A stretch of 64,000 nucleotides of DNA. It comes from Ulota crispa. Taxonomy: Eukaryota > Streptophyta > Bryopsida > Orthotrichales > Orthotrichaceae. Below, piece after piece: positions 9,801-19,846 of the stretch. Numbering within the stretch: position 1 is the first letter of the stretch; every line of letters starts with the position of its first letter. A program made the translations under genes and the position numbers. The notes beneath the pieces are model-generated. The model was not told where the DNA came from, did not search any database, and worked only from the letters and a program-made list of their open reading frames with translations. The DNA is taken from positions 17,604,868-17,668,867 of the forward strand of contig OY987246.1 of the NCBI GenBank assembly GCA_963920765.1, read 5' to 3'.

Positions 9801-12181
9801 AATTTTGGCTTTGACTATTACTATGCTTCAATATTAGCCATCCTCGCTTATATTCCAGGTAATCGTTGAGCTTATTTTTCCTACCATCTCTGACTTACCC
9901 TAAGTTACTTAACCCTAAAGGACTAAGTGGCTGTTCAGCAGCCACTTGAGAACTTGGGCAGGGTCATATGGAGTTAATTTTTATTGGATGTTCTCAAAAT
10001 TGTTACACAAGGTGCAAATATGTATTTTTCAAGTGGAAATCTAATTTTTTCCCCAATTGGATGCCCAGTTCAAAAATTATGTTGCCCAAAAGAAACTGGG
10101 TAGTTTGGGCAGTTTGAGCATCTTTGGAGAATCTTATGCTAAAATTCTCATCAACTTTTGAAATTTGGCAAGTATGTAACTACAAAAATATGGTGTACAA
10201 TTGTCAAAAATAAAAATAATTTTTTTTATCTCTCATCACATTTTGAAGGGAGTCAAACTTTGTTAATTATGTTCGGGCAGTTTCAAGAAAAAAAAAATCC
10301 TTTGACTTCAAGCCCTATTATCTTTCAATCTATAAACCCAAAGCTCTTGAAACTTTTTTTCACACATTCCAAATGTTTTTCTCCAACTTTTCATCTTTTA
10401 GATTTCAAATAAAAGACTTCCACATTGCACAAGAAATCATGAAAGAATGACTAATGTATTGCCAATTCACTAATCTTCCTTGCATTGGAGGATTATTTAG
10501 AATGAGCTAGACTCTATATTTGCATCTGAAAATTTTCATGAGTGAGCCTAACATCATATACTTGTGAATGGTCTGAAAGCTCAAATTTGAGTAGAGTAAA
10601 AATTTTACTCTAGGAAGGCTCAAAGTTAGTTGACCTTGTTTTGCAAGAATGAAAAGAGGATGTTTTTCTCACTTCAAACGTTATAATCTTACAATCCACG
10701 CGGTCAAATGGGCTGAAATTTTTTGCACATGTTGGTTTATTGGTTTTACAAACTTTTGTACGGTTGAAATTGAGAAAGAAGGTTTTTATTTCTGATTTTG
10801 GGCAATGCACTAAAAGTTGGCTGTTTCTGAGATTTTTTCTCAAAAAACACCTTACTCCTTTAGGGGTTAAGAGCCCCAAAGCTTTATATATTTTTAGCCA
10901 TGGGATTTCGATTCCTCTGTTCAATATTTGCTTATTTTTCTTACCATAGCATGCTTTGTTCTTCATTGATTGCCATTCATTCATTCATTCATTCATTTTG
11001 ATGATATAAAACATAGCCTTGTCCGAATTATTGATATTGAACAACATGATTAATCAAGTTGGTCGCTTTTAAGCCGTTTAGTTTTGGTCTTTTAGGGGTA
11101 AAAAAAGCCTGATTGGTCATTTTTTTATCAAATTTTTTATCATGTGAGATTCTGCAGGGAGCCCGGGGATGTATTCGCATATGATCCGTCAACGAAAGAA
11201 GGCATTGGCTGTTAAGCCGAAAGGTAATGAATTTTTCCATTTTTGTGATGTTGGTTTGCCTTAATTGTAGATGTAAGCAAATACTTGACAGCGTCGAAGT
11301 TTTTCCAAAATTCTCCTTTTTTTTTTCAGTGACTTAGCCTACCCTCTTTAACCCTTAAGCGCCTGGGGTCACCGTGGGTACACGGGGCCCATGTATTTGC
11401 GGGGACGAAAATCGTCCCCTCCAACGTTTAAGGGTCAAGTAAGGTAGGAGTATCCAATTTCAACATCACTTTTTACACAAGGTGATCATTTTAAAACTTA
11501 AATCTAGATAGACTATAGATAACTTATTACTTGACCAAAATGATAAGTTATTTATGGTGTACTTAGATGTAAGTTCTAGAATGATAACCTTGTGAGTGAT
11601 GCCATTTGGTACAGTGTTGGTATTGGGTGCTCCTAAAGGGATAGGTATTGAAAACCAACTTAAAAATGAAACCCAATCAATATATCACTACTGGATAGAT
11701 ATTGAAAACTGATTTTTTGGCAAGCATGAAACACAAACGTTCAAATCTGCTTTACACTTGCGAGTTTGAGGCCGCTTCGGAGCCCCAGCAGGTCTCAGTC
11801 TTTGCCTCTCCCTGGTTTAATCTCTGAAATCTGGAAATTCTTTTAATGCTATAAAGAAAAATTCTAGCATGGCTCCAAGACCAAGCGTTGGACCAATCGG
11901 TAAATTTGCTTATGAAACAATCGTGTTAATTGAAGGCATCCTCATAGGATGGATTGAAATGGCCGTACTTGGCCTCCCTCGTTCTCTCTTCAATTGACAA
12001 GTTTAAGCACAGAATGCTAGTATATTTAAGAGAGGTAGAGTTGTTGAAATGCTCATATAATATTAACATAAAAGGGGAGAAAATTACCCAGGTTAAATTT
12101 CCCTGTGCCTTGCACTCATGGTGAGGTATGGAAAGCAAGGGCGACTATCTAATCGTTTGCATTCATACTGCAGAGACATAG
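6820..12181 (+). CDS. Very-long-chain 3-hydroxyacyl-CoA dehydratase (HACD/PASTICCINO2-like)
   Basis: Third step of microsomal very-long-chain fatty acid elongation: dehydrates 3-hydroxyacyl-CoA in the ER membrane. Ten exons give 217 residues (plant PAS2 is about 221): 6820-6875, 7203-7314, 8251-8269, 8444-8532, 8820-8873, 8977-9047, 9566-9647, 9762-9858, 11158-11223, 12174-12181. Phases agree at every junction. Matches to PAS2 include YNWLLFAGW, YDAVEKPLQIWQTAALFE, ITRSPVMATLPQIASR, WAITEVIRYSFFG and YPTGICSEAGLI. The expected catalytic pair is Tyr142 and Glu149 (Y-P-x-G-x3-E). Several hydrophobic segments fit a multi-pass membrane protein, and the C terminus is Lys/Arg rich (RQRKKALAVKPK). 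Exon 3 is a 19-nt micro-exon. The last exon supplies only the final codons (K-E-T-stop); if it is wrong, read-through would stop at 11264. Introns hold several transposons. Confidence 0.92.
7311..7510 (+). repeat. Copied exon-2 end and donor inside intron 2
   Basis: The last bases of exon 2 and its splice donor region (7303-7345) are repeated almost exactly at about 7455-7500 ('ctgcgttgtttgaggtcttc' followed by 'tccttttctccttgattgcc'). The copy contains the same potential donor but no acceptor in front of it. Flanking A-rich sequence ('caacataaagcaa...') also recurs near 7800. Confidence 0.7.
7535..7760 (+). repeat. Dispersed repeat family 'GTGAGC/GCTCAC', intronic copy
   Basis: This stretch contains 'gcattttatactttcatc' and 'gctcaaaattggttcttgct' and ends in GCTCA repeats. 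The same order is seen at about 50225-50455 (same strand) and, inverted and more decayed, at about 46330-46560. The three copies define a family of about 230 bp without coding capacity. Confidence 0.6.
9141..9480. mobile_element. TA-flanked MITE with CAGT ends
   Basis: A 340-bp element in intron 6 of the dehydratase gene flanked by TA (9139-9140 and 9481-9482). Left end CAGTAGTGCTTGGATGAGGT and the complement of the right end CAGTGGTGCTTGGTTTGGTT form imperfect terminal inverted repeats. TA duplication and CAGT termini are typical of pogo/Emigrant-type non-autonomous elements of the Tc1/mariner superfamily. Confidence 0.65.
9913..10866. mobile_element. TTAA-flanked element in dehydratase intron 8
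   Basis: A 954-bp element flanked by TTAA at 9909-9912 and 10867-10870. Ends are CCCTAAAGGACTAAGTGG on the left and, on the opposite strand from the right, CCCCTAAAGGAGTAAGG. No transposase-like frame. It accounts for most of the 1.3-kb intron 8. Confidence 0.7.
11352..11434. mobile_element. Minimal 83-bp TTAA-type element with internal stem
   Basis: Flanked by TTAA (11348-11351) and TCAA (11435-11438, a decayed TTAA), with CCC and GGG at the ends. It contains an unusually GC-rich middle for this region and a perfect inverted repeat GGGGACGA-AAA-TCGTCCCC at 11401-11419. It lies in intron 9 of the dehydratase gene. The stem recurs in the elements at 22578, 24386 and 52123. Confidence 0.6.
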
Positions 12182-12540
12182 GCCAGGCATGAAAGGCAAC
12201 TGCTGATTTCTATGAGAGGCAAGGGGCTCACTTACATGACTTGCAGTTTCTTCGTTGGTTATTGGTAACCATCTGTTTAAACAGAGTCGTTAGCAACCAT
12301 GGGCCTGGGTTGCTTAGATGAAGAATTCAAGTGTGTTTCTAGCTTTTTTAAAGTACCAACCCAGAGGGTTGTGGTATGGCTATCACAATCTTCAGACCAT
12401 CTGCAAATGTGTGGATTTGCACATTAGGCTCTTCCATTTATGAATATATTCCGTTGTTGGCACATTCACATACTTGCTTGTATGAAGACGGGATTGGCAG
12501 TTGAAACATGTCTTGAACGTCTGAAATCCCTCTGCACGAT

Positions 12541-13306
12541 TGCTTTCCATTGGTGAAGTCACTTAATGAATTAACTTGCCATACACAAGAAGTATCTATA
12601 ATAAGGCAGGATATTTACCCAAAAGTGTAACAAGCATTTATAAGGGCCGCTTCACACTATGACTGGCCAAGTCAAGAGGCCGTGGGATTGAGTGGCCAAA
12701 CTTTGGTGAGAATTGGTGAAGTTACTTAATGAATTAACTTGCCATACACAAGAAGTATCTATAATAAAGCAAGATATTTACCCAAAAGTGTAACAAGCAT
12801 TTATAAGGGTTGCTTCACACTATGGCTGGCCAAGTTGAGAGGCCACGGGATTGAGTGGCCAAACTTTGGTGGGAGGCCAACAAAATGGGCTGAATTTTTT
12901 TCATAAAATATTGTTTGTAAATGCTTTGGCCCACCTTAGTGTGAAGCCTCCAAAGTCCAAAGTCATAAACTTTCATGGCCTCTCAACTTGAATGGCTATA
13001 GTGTGAAGCCTCCAAAGGCAGAGCCCAAAGTCCAAAGCCATAGCATTTATTAGACCTTCTAAATCTAACAGCCAAGATCTTGTAAGCTTGTGATTATTTT
13101 ATGAAAATAATGTGATAGCCTCTCTCCATTTTTTGCTTAACCCAGACTATTGCCAAGAAGTTGTTAACCTTGGATGATATAGACATTTGGAGGATGACGG
13201 CCTTTGGAGTTTGGCCTCTAGTGTTGAGAGGCCGGTCTCTCAGTTTCTTGCAATCTGCTCGGTGCAGACCAACGGCCTCTAGATGTGAAGCCACCCTAAG
13301 AATACT
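12541..13306. repeat. Tandem 170-bp duplication and GC-richer inverted-repeat element
   Basis: Sequence from 'ttggtgaagtcacttaatga' to 'gagtggccaaactttggtg' occurs twice in tandem (about 12551-12718 and 12719-12880). The second part, 12880-13306, carries many inverted copies of GGCCTC and GCTTCACAC motifs. It ends at 'gatgtgaagccacccta', which is the inverted counterpart of 'agggccgcttcacactat' at 12643. This suggests a transposon of about 660 bp partly duplicated. No coding capacity. Confidence 0.5.
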
Positions 13307-13403
13307 AACTCTTGTCACTATCTAAGGGTCTGCCACAGTTTTAAGAAGAAGCCAAGGTGAACTGCTTGTATGAACCAAACTCAGTAAAATTGTCTTAGTC
13401 TCA

Positions 13404-15213
13404 GTAACTCCTCAAATTGAATGTTGGTGCGGAAGTGCGCTTCAGCACTGGAACGTTAGATCCTCTTCAAGAGCTCAGGGTAGATGCACAACCATGTTAT
13501 GTACCTGACTATCTGCAAGAACGCCTGCACATAAGTGGGCATCAAGATGTTCAGCACCTTATACGCTCAATCGTAAGTTACTTCCTCACTATCATACTCA
13601 GACAACATCATCAAAAAGTGCAGCAATTCGTCCTATGCTCAGTATATCACGTCTCTTTGCTAAGAGGCTACTGCTAAATCCAAACCATCCCTAATTTTAG
13701 AGTTTGCAAATATCGTCATAATAATCATGTACCTATTAAGAGTGTTAGGTATCACCTGCAGGTGAGATTTCCCGTCTGACCACCGTAAGAAGCTGACGTC
13801 CAGAACTCAACCTCAGCCTCGGCTCATTCATAACTTGCTGTTACTCCATATTCAGCTTCTGAAAGTACCTGCATATACATTACAATTGTCACCACAACCA
13901 ACCTGTTCCTGATAAGCAATGACAAGATGAAGACCAGTGAATGTCCTCTAGGCACCGTCCTTTGCTCAAACACCTAATGCCGCAACTTGAAAGCCATAAC
14001 CTCTACGCCTAGGTGAATTCAGTCCTAACCTCTACAAGTATTTGTAATTATGGACGAGATCACCTAGGAAAAAAAGTCAAGAACTAGAATAGAGGACAAT
14101 TGATCGAGAATGAGCAGCTGCGTTGTACCACATTACCTTGAGTTGCAAGGTTTCAGGAAAGAGGAAGAACTGGCCAGATCAAGATGGAGTCAATCACATA
14201 GTGCTAAGAGCTAGTACGACGTATAAGGAAGAAGGTGAGGTGCAAATGCCTGACTTCGTTATGTGCAATTTCAAGTCTCACGAGAGCAGTAGTAGCAGCC
14301 CTATCCTCGCAAATGCCTTCGCTTCGCTCGTGGTTGAACGCCGGGTTTCAGCTGAGAGATTCTGGAATTGAATCACGAAGCAGTGGTTGTGGAAGAACCT
14401 TTAAAAAATCCGTTTGAGGCGAAGCTTGTCTTCAACCCCTACTCTGTTTGGCAGGAGGCATGAAATACCGCAGATTGGAAGTCGCCCGCCTTTTGAGAGA
14501 AATAACATCTGCAGAAAACTTCAATTGCCTCGTTAATGATGTGCCTTCAATAACTCCACACGAATGCCACGAGAAAATAGTACAGCAGGTGTCACCATCT
14601 CAGGAAAAAAAAGGAGCTTCGTTGCACCAGAAGAGCTAGTCTTATAAAAGCATCTTCACACTCTCTCAGAAGCAACAAGAAATCGGTTTTCAATACAGGA
14701 TGGTATGACTCGCATCTTGTAAAATCCAGCACTTCATTTTTCGAAATAAGTGATGTCATTATGCTTGTTCTCACGATGAAGGTAATCGTCAAAAAGAGCC
14801 AACTTAAAGAGAAGATCGTACCTGTTAAGACTTCCTCCAGTCTACGCTGGATGTCAGACGCTGCTGAAAAATCCATCTGGAGAATTCCCGCCATGCCTAC
14901 AATTTCCATAGCAAAGAGATTATAGCAATAACTCGGTATTCAAACAACGAGAGAATCAACATCTCTGCTTTTTGAAGACTTCGTAATTAGCCTCAAACGG
15001 ACCAGGAGGCCCAAATTAGTTATGATTATGTGATACGGGAACATTTTTTTCGTTGAGTATCAGTTCATTTTTCGACTAATACAGGAAACATTAGTCGACG
15101 ATGCTGGTGAATTAAAATATGGCCCCATCTGGATAGCTGATCTTTCACAATACGATGAAGACAGCTGGTCCTTCAAACCAGGAAAATTTCGTGGTCCTTT
15201 AGAGGTGATGTAG
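13404..15213 (+). other. Unrecognised exon-like fragments, possible broken gene
   Basis: Several open stretches with splice-like borders lie on the plus strand. One ends at a good donor (GTAAGT at 13573) and reads ...LDPLQELRVDAQPCYVPDY.... One follows an acceptor at 14454 and reads GMKYRRLEVARLLREI.... One follows an acceptor at 15084 and reads ELKYGPIWIADLSQYDEDSW... up to a stop at 15213. Another open frame spans 14123-14371. Composition is less AT-rich than the flanks, as in coding DNA. I do not recognise the family and cannot join the pieces into one frame, so it may be a pseudogene, or a gene whose small exons I missed. No function is proposed. Confidence 0.3.
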
Positions 15214-15273
15214 GATGTGTTTCCAGTGTAGTTCTAAAAAGAAATTGCTCACAAGAGGACAAGGCAGCGTAAC

Positions 15274-16020
15274 CTAGAAAAGTAGAGGGTTCAAACCTGA
15301 CGAGTGGCCAGAAGCTCGCTCCACAAGCAGCTTCAAGCAATGGCACACCTCTTCAAAATCACCTTCAAAATACTCCAGCCTCTCTTCCTCTTTCTTCTCC
15401 AGCAGTAAAGTGCGAGCTTTGCCACGCTCTTCGGCAGACAAAGGGAGCTCCTGCAAGACCTTCTTCGCCTCCCTCCAGCTTCCCACTAACCGCCGACTCT
15501 CTTCTTCCTCCGGAACCAGATTCTCACCACCCGCAATCCGAAACTTCTCGCCCGGGAATTTCATCTCGACTGTTTCCGGAGGCCCGAGCAGCACAGCTTG
15601 GTGCTTGGGGTGATCGCCGAACATGCCGTCCATCTTGTCGAACCACATCCAACTGCACGTCTCCGCTCCGGTGCTGGCCTTCCTACCCCTCTCCAGCTTG
15701 TGCCGCTTCTTCAAAGAGTCCATCTTGTCACGGCACTGCTTTACAGACTTGCCACCTCCTCCTTCCATGTTGAAGCGGTCCACCAGCTGCTCCCAGTCCT
15801 TGGATCGGAAGCTCCCTCTATCCATCTCGAAATACTTCTCCTCATATAAATCCAGAAAGAGCGCCACCGAGCGAGCCGACCATTCTTCCCGCTTCTCCTC
15901 GCCATTTCGAACCACGTTCGGCTTTCGCTCTGGCTCCTGGGGCTGCAATGACGCTGCGGACATCATGCTCATCGGAGGAGGAGGTAGCGACACAGGCGTC
16001 TGGCTTATATCACCTTCCAT
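15274..16020 (-). CDS. Trihelix (GT/ASIL-like, Myb/SANT) DNA-binding protein
   Basis: An intronless gene for 248 residues on the minus strand. A trihelix domain spans about residues 43-135: helix 1 around EEWSARSVALFLDLYEEKY (Trp47), helix 2 with KDWEQLVDRF (Trp76), helix 3 with SVKQCRDKMDSLKKRHKLE, then the extra amphipathic helix SWMWFDKMDGMFG that trihelix factors carry. In helix 3 the usual third tryptophan is replaced (KQCRDK), as in the ASIL/KANADI-interacting branch with 'KQCKNK'-like motifs. A proline-rich N terminus (SLPPPPMSMM) and an acidic, helical C terminus (about 165-235) complete the protein. Trihelix factors bind GT-type promoter elements in the nucleus and often repress embryonic or light-regulated genes. 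The C terminus is leucine- and glutamate-rich, probably for dimerisation. Target genes cannot be inferred from neighbours. Confidence 0.85.
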   Translation of the reverse strand: MEGDISQTPVSLPPPPMSMMSAASLQPQEPERKPNVVRNGEEKREEWSARSVALFLDLYEEKYFEMDRGSFRSKDWEQLVDRFNMEGGGGKSVKQCRDKMDSLKKRHKLERGRKASTGAETCSWMWFDKMDGMFGDHPKHQAVLLGPPETVEMKFPGEKFRIAGGENLVPEEEESRRLVGSWREAKKVLQELPLSAEERGKARTLLLEKKEEERLEYFEGDFEEVCHCLKLLVERASGHSSGLNPLLF

Positions 16021-16462
16021 TGCTGCAATAGGTCGCTTAGATCGATCAAGGCCGTCGCGATCGAAATTGCAACCCTGAACTCCTACAATAGTACTCGTAA
16101 ATGCTTACTCCCGTTCAACTGTACCAAACATACATCGCACGCATCATCATCAAAACGAAGGAGACGACGATGACTTCCTAGATACTTCTCCGCCAACACC
16201 AATGGATCAACATACGGTCGTCCAAAAACAACAATAACAACAAAGTCACAAAAAACTCAACATCAACGCAATCAACAAAAAACACAAAACAAAATCCGCT
16301 ATGTACATCCTACACAACACTCTAACAGATTCACCACAACGACATATGTGCCGCTCGAAGGGCGACACTTCGTAACCTTTAGATAAACAAAGAAACACCT
16401 CGCAAGGGCCAAATCAGACCTCCTGGTCTGTCACTTTCTCATATTAACTACTCCCGATACAC

Positions 16463-16916
16463 TAATTGATCACAAAACACACGGCCGTCCATATACACTA
16501 ATTGATCAAAACACACGGCCGTCCATAACAGAGCACTAAAAAACTTTATAATCAATGCAATCGACACAATTCCCCCTTCCAAGAACCAAAAACAACAATA
16601 TATATCTCCACACACGGTTCCAAAACACACATACATACATCGACTAAAGCATATATTGTCGCATGATCACATACATACGATCAAATTAGCAACAATCGGA
16701 TAACCGCAGCATATTGATAGACTAATCAAAGTTAAAAAAGCAGAAAACATACAATGTTTTGTGTAGTAATACAGTAGTTCAGTGCATAATCACATACATG
16801 CGATCAAATTAGCAACAATCGGATAACCGCAGCATATAGATAGACTAATCAAAGCAAAAAAGCAAAAAAAACATACAATGTTTGTAAAAAAACTACAGTA
16901 GTTCAGTGCATAATCA
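16463..16916. repeat. Two short tandem duplications upstream of the trihelix gene
   Basis: A 33-bp unit containing 'aacacacggccgtccata' is present twice (16463-16526). A unit of about 122 bp, marked by 'caaattagcaacaatcggat' and 'gttcagtgcataatcac', is present twice (about 16671-16792 and 16793-16916). Both lie within 1 kb of the trihelix start on its upstream side, so they may be part of its promoter or leader. Confidence 0.7.
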
Positions 16917-17384
16917 CCGGCATGCAGGTGAGCGCGCCTCCGACGACAAAGCGGCAGTCCGACTCTGATTTCTTCCGCTCCAGTGACATGCACATGGCTC
17001 GTCTGACCGACGCAATGGCCGACAGACGCAAAGGCCAGCGATCCGGCAAACGACAGCAGCGATTATCGTGGAAGCGGTGAATGAGGAAGGGTTCGGCCGG
17101 CTTGGTAGAGAGATTCCGCCAGTTGCCTTTTCTTTTCTCCCTTCGGCGATGAACAGAAAAAGTACATATGGATGAAAGTAGGCTCTCTAACTCGATGAAA
17201 TCTGTTCAAGTGTTTGTACTTCACCACCCGAACCTCGTCACCCGTGATTCATTATTGCTATCGGTTCTGTTCATCCAGTCTCTGACAAACGTCGTCTCTT
17301 CTCGTTACTGAACCTGTCGTACGTGTGCTAAAATTTATCCACATTCATCCTTCCGATGAAGAGTGGTAGATGCTGACTCAGTGT

Positions 17385-18147
17385 TCCAGTTGGGGTAGTC
17401 ACGGCACTTTCTTTTCCGGCTGTGGAGAATGGTTGGCCCGGTTCAGACTACCCGCCCGACGAAGTGGTAAAACTGGCACCCCACCCACCGGTGGTTTGGC
17501 CGTAAGAAATTTTTCTGTGTAATCATGTGTCATCAAAGAGTGTGCTTTTGTTGTATAAGTTTAGTATCACTCTTGAAGCAAGCCCCAAAATTTCACTATC
17601 TTGTGTGCTAACGTGGCTATATTGGTTGGTGGAAATTAATGTAGAAGTATTGGTCAAACCCGCAGTTTGAACCTAGTAGCACAGAAAAGCAAAATTTCAA
17701 TTGGTCATGTTTAAGAAATTTTTGGTAGGTCGCTATTCTAAACTAGGTAAAAAGTAAACTTGTGGCTCACTTATTGACTGCCAAAACCTCTATTGTGCTT
17801 GGCGTGTAAAACTTTACAATAGTCCATTCTTCTTCTTCTTCAAAGAGGTGAAGAATGAGGGTTTCAAGGAGAAATTTTGCCTCCCGTAACCCATGTTTCA
17901 CCTTGTCGTCTTGTTTTTGTTGTACATTGATTGCTCCCATTGGTGGAGAAAGCATTTTCTAAAAAGCAAGTAATCATTCCCCATTCTCATTCTCTCCAAA
18001 ACAAACAAACGGAATATCACACCAGTATCACACCATCTTCACAAAGAATGAGCTCCTATTAGCTCCTCTTTTCCTTCCTAAATTTCTCAATCTCCATTCT
18101 CTTTTCATCCTCGGAGAAGCCGTGACTACCCCTACTGTAGTGTTTCT
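17385..18147. mobile_element. Inverted-repeat element of about 760 bp
   Basis: The left end GTTGGGGTAGTCACGGC (from about 17390) is the imperfect complement of the right end GCCGTGACTACCCCTACTGT (to about 18140). A related right end, GTGTGATTACCCCTATTGTG, occurs near 42848 in the first intron of the oxidoreductase gene, preceded there by similar 'ttctccattctc' text. No coding capacity. Target duplication unclear. Confidence 0.5.
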
Positions 18148-19139
18148 TTGGCCCCGTATCCTGCCGGACGCCAACGAACGCTTCCGATTCTCGTCCACAA
18201 CTTCGTCCGCAGATTTCTAACTTCTTCGCTTAACGATACTTTTTCTCGTCCGTATCGTCCGGGTTACATATTCTTGTGTGTTCGGAGGAGTTGACGCGTG
18301 GCAGCGCCATAGATCGCAAGCGTGAAGTTTTACACAGCTTTTGGACGGAATTCCGGATATGAAAGCGCAGTCCAATTCTTCTAGATTTCAGTTTAGCACC
18401 GGCTGATCTTCCGGTATCGTCCCGTCCCGTCCGCACTAGTTACTTCGCACTCTACTGTTAGTTGAGTGGTGGCGAGTCCCGTGAACCTTTTAGTTTGACC
18501 ACTCGGCGCTTGCCGTGTGGTCCTCTCGACGAATCTCTCGTCGTGCTGACACGTGGCACTCATTGGGGTTAAAGTAGGACCAGCTTCTGTAGTTTAGTAG
18601 GTACCAAGAGCATGTTTTCAAGTTCCGAAGTCGGGATTCAATTGCGTTAGGTTGACGAGCCTTGCGGTGAGTTTTTCATTTGTGGGGTACATTTTGCTAG
18701 TGGACGTCGAATTCTGTGACCGAATTTTGTACTAGCGCTTGGTGAATGCCCCATTGGTGACTCTTCTACTTGACCAAAGTGAGAATTCAAATCCCTTTTC
18801 GGTTTGTGTGTGCTCGTGAGGTTGATCAGTATATATGTTCCTGTATCTGGGTTGAATTTCTCTGCTTGTCGTGGTGTCTATCTGGGTTAAGCAACTAGTT
18901 GCAAGTTTTGGAGTAGTAGTTCTTCCATTTAGAGCTAGAATTAGGTGCTCAATCTATCGCATTCTCTAAACTTCTGGAATCTTCATGCAAACGAATGTTG
19001 AGAAAAGCCGTAGAGAACCTTGTGTTTGATCTCATCCATAGAAGATTCTAAATCTCTTGTGGGCTACAAGTGGGTTTTCAACCAATGTAGGACAGGCTAA
19101 AAATTGTAAAATTTTATCCTTCTCGTAGTTTCATTTTCT
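18148..19139. other. Intergenic stretch, no gene seen
   Basis: Moderately GC-balanced DNA upstream of the tandem array. One sub-stretch has few stops but no plausible protein. It could contain the distal promoter or an untranslated first exon of the PP2C gene; I see no decisive signal. Confidence 0.3.
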
Positions 19140-19815
19140 GGAGCGTTTTACGAGGCGGCCTTTTTTTTTTCTGATATTTTTTCTGATTTCGGTGAATTCG
19201 GTTTGCTCGTGGCACTAATAAGAAACCCTGCACTAAATAACTAGTCCAAATGATTGCAAATGTCCTAAACAACTATAATTGAATCATTGTGTAGTGATTG
19301 AGGACATTTGTAGTTGTTGTGAACTAGTCGTTTACGACACTTTTTTTTCTAGTGATAGGTTGTCTTGCCACGTGTTGTAGGACATTGTGATCATTTTGAC
19401 GGTTAGTTGGTAAAGGCGGCCTTTTTTTCTGATTTTTTTCTGGTTTCTGTTCCCTGAGGTTTGTTTTGCCACATGTTGTAGCGAATTGTGATCATTTTGG
19501 CGGTTAGTCATTAAAGGCGACCTTTTTTTCTGATTTTTTCCTGATTTCGGTTTGCTCGTGGGTTTGTCTTGCCACATGTTGTAGCGAATTGTGATCATTT
19601 TGGCAATAAGTCGGTAAAGGCGGCCTTTTTTTTCTGATTTTGATATCGGTTTGCTTGCGGTTTGTCTTGCCACATGTTTTAGCAAAATTTTAGCAAATTG
19701 TGATCATTTTGGCGGTTAGTCGGTAAAGGCGGCCTTTTATTTCTGATTTTTTTTCTGATATCGGTTTGCTCTTGGGTTTGTCTTGCCACATGTTGTAGCG
19801 AATTGTGATCATTTT
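19140..19815 (+). repeat. Tandem array directly upstream of PP2C
   Basis: Five to six degenerate units of about 115-120 bp, each with 'ggcggccttttttt', 'ctgattttttt', 'cggtttgctcg', 'gtttgtcttgccacatgttg' and 'aattgtgatcattttgg'. The last unit ends at about 19815, only 32 bp before the PP2C start codon, so the array is part of its promoter and 5' leader. Its units read as open frames on the minus strand, which is a repeat effect. A short CACTA-ended palindrome (about 19231-19357) sits in the first part. Confidence 0.8.
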
Positions 19816-19846
19816 GGATATCCGTACAGGGACCCACTGTAAAGAC

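Noticed and set aside
14175..14200. GATCAAGATGGAGT near 14178 as a third member of the hairpin family
   Set aside because: Only 14 bases match the 2485-2603 hairpin and no complementary arm follows; chance or a tiny relic.
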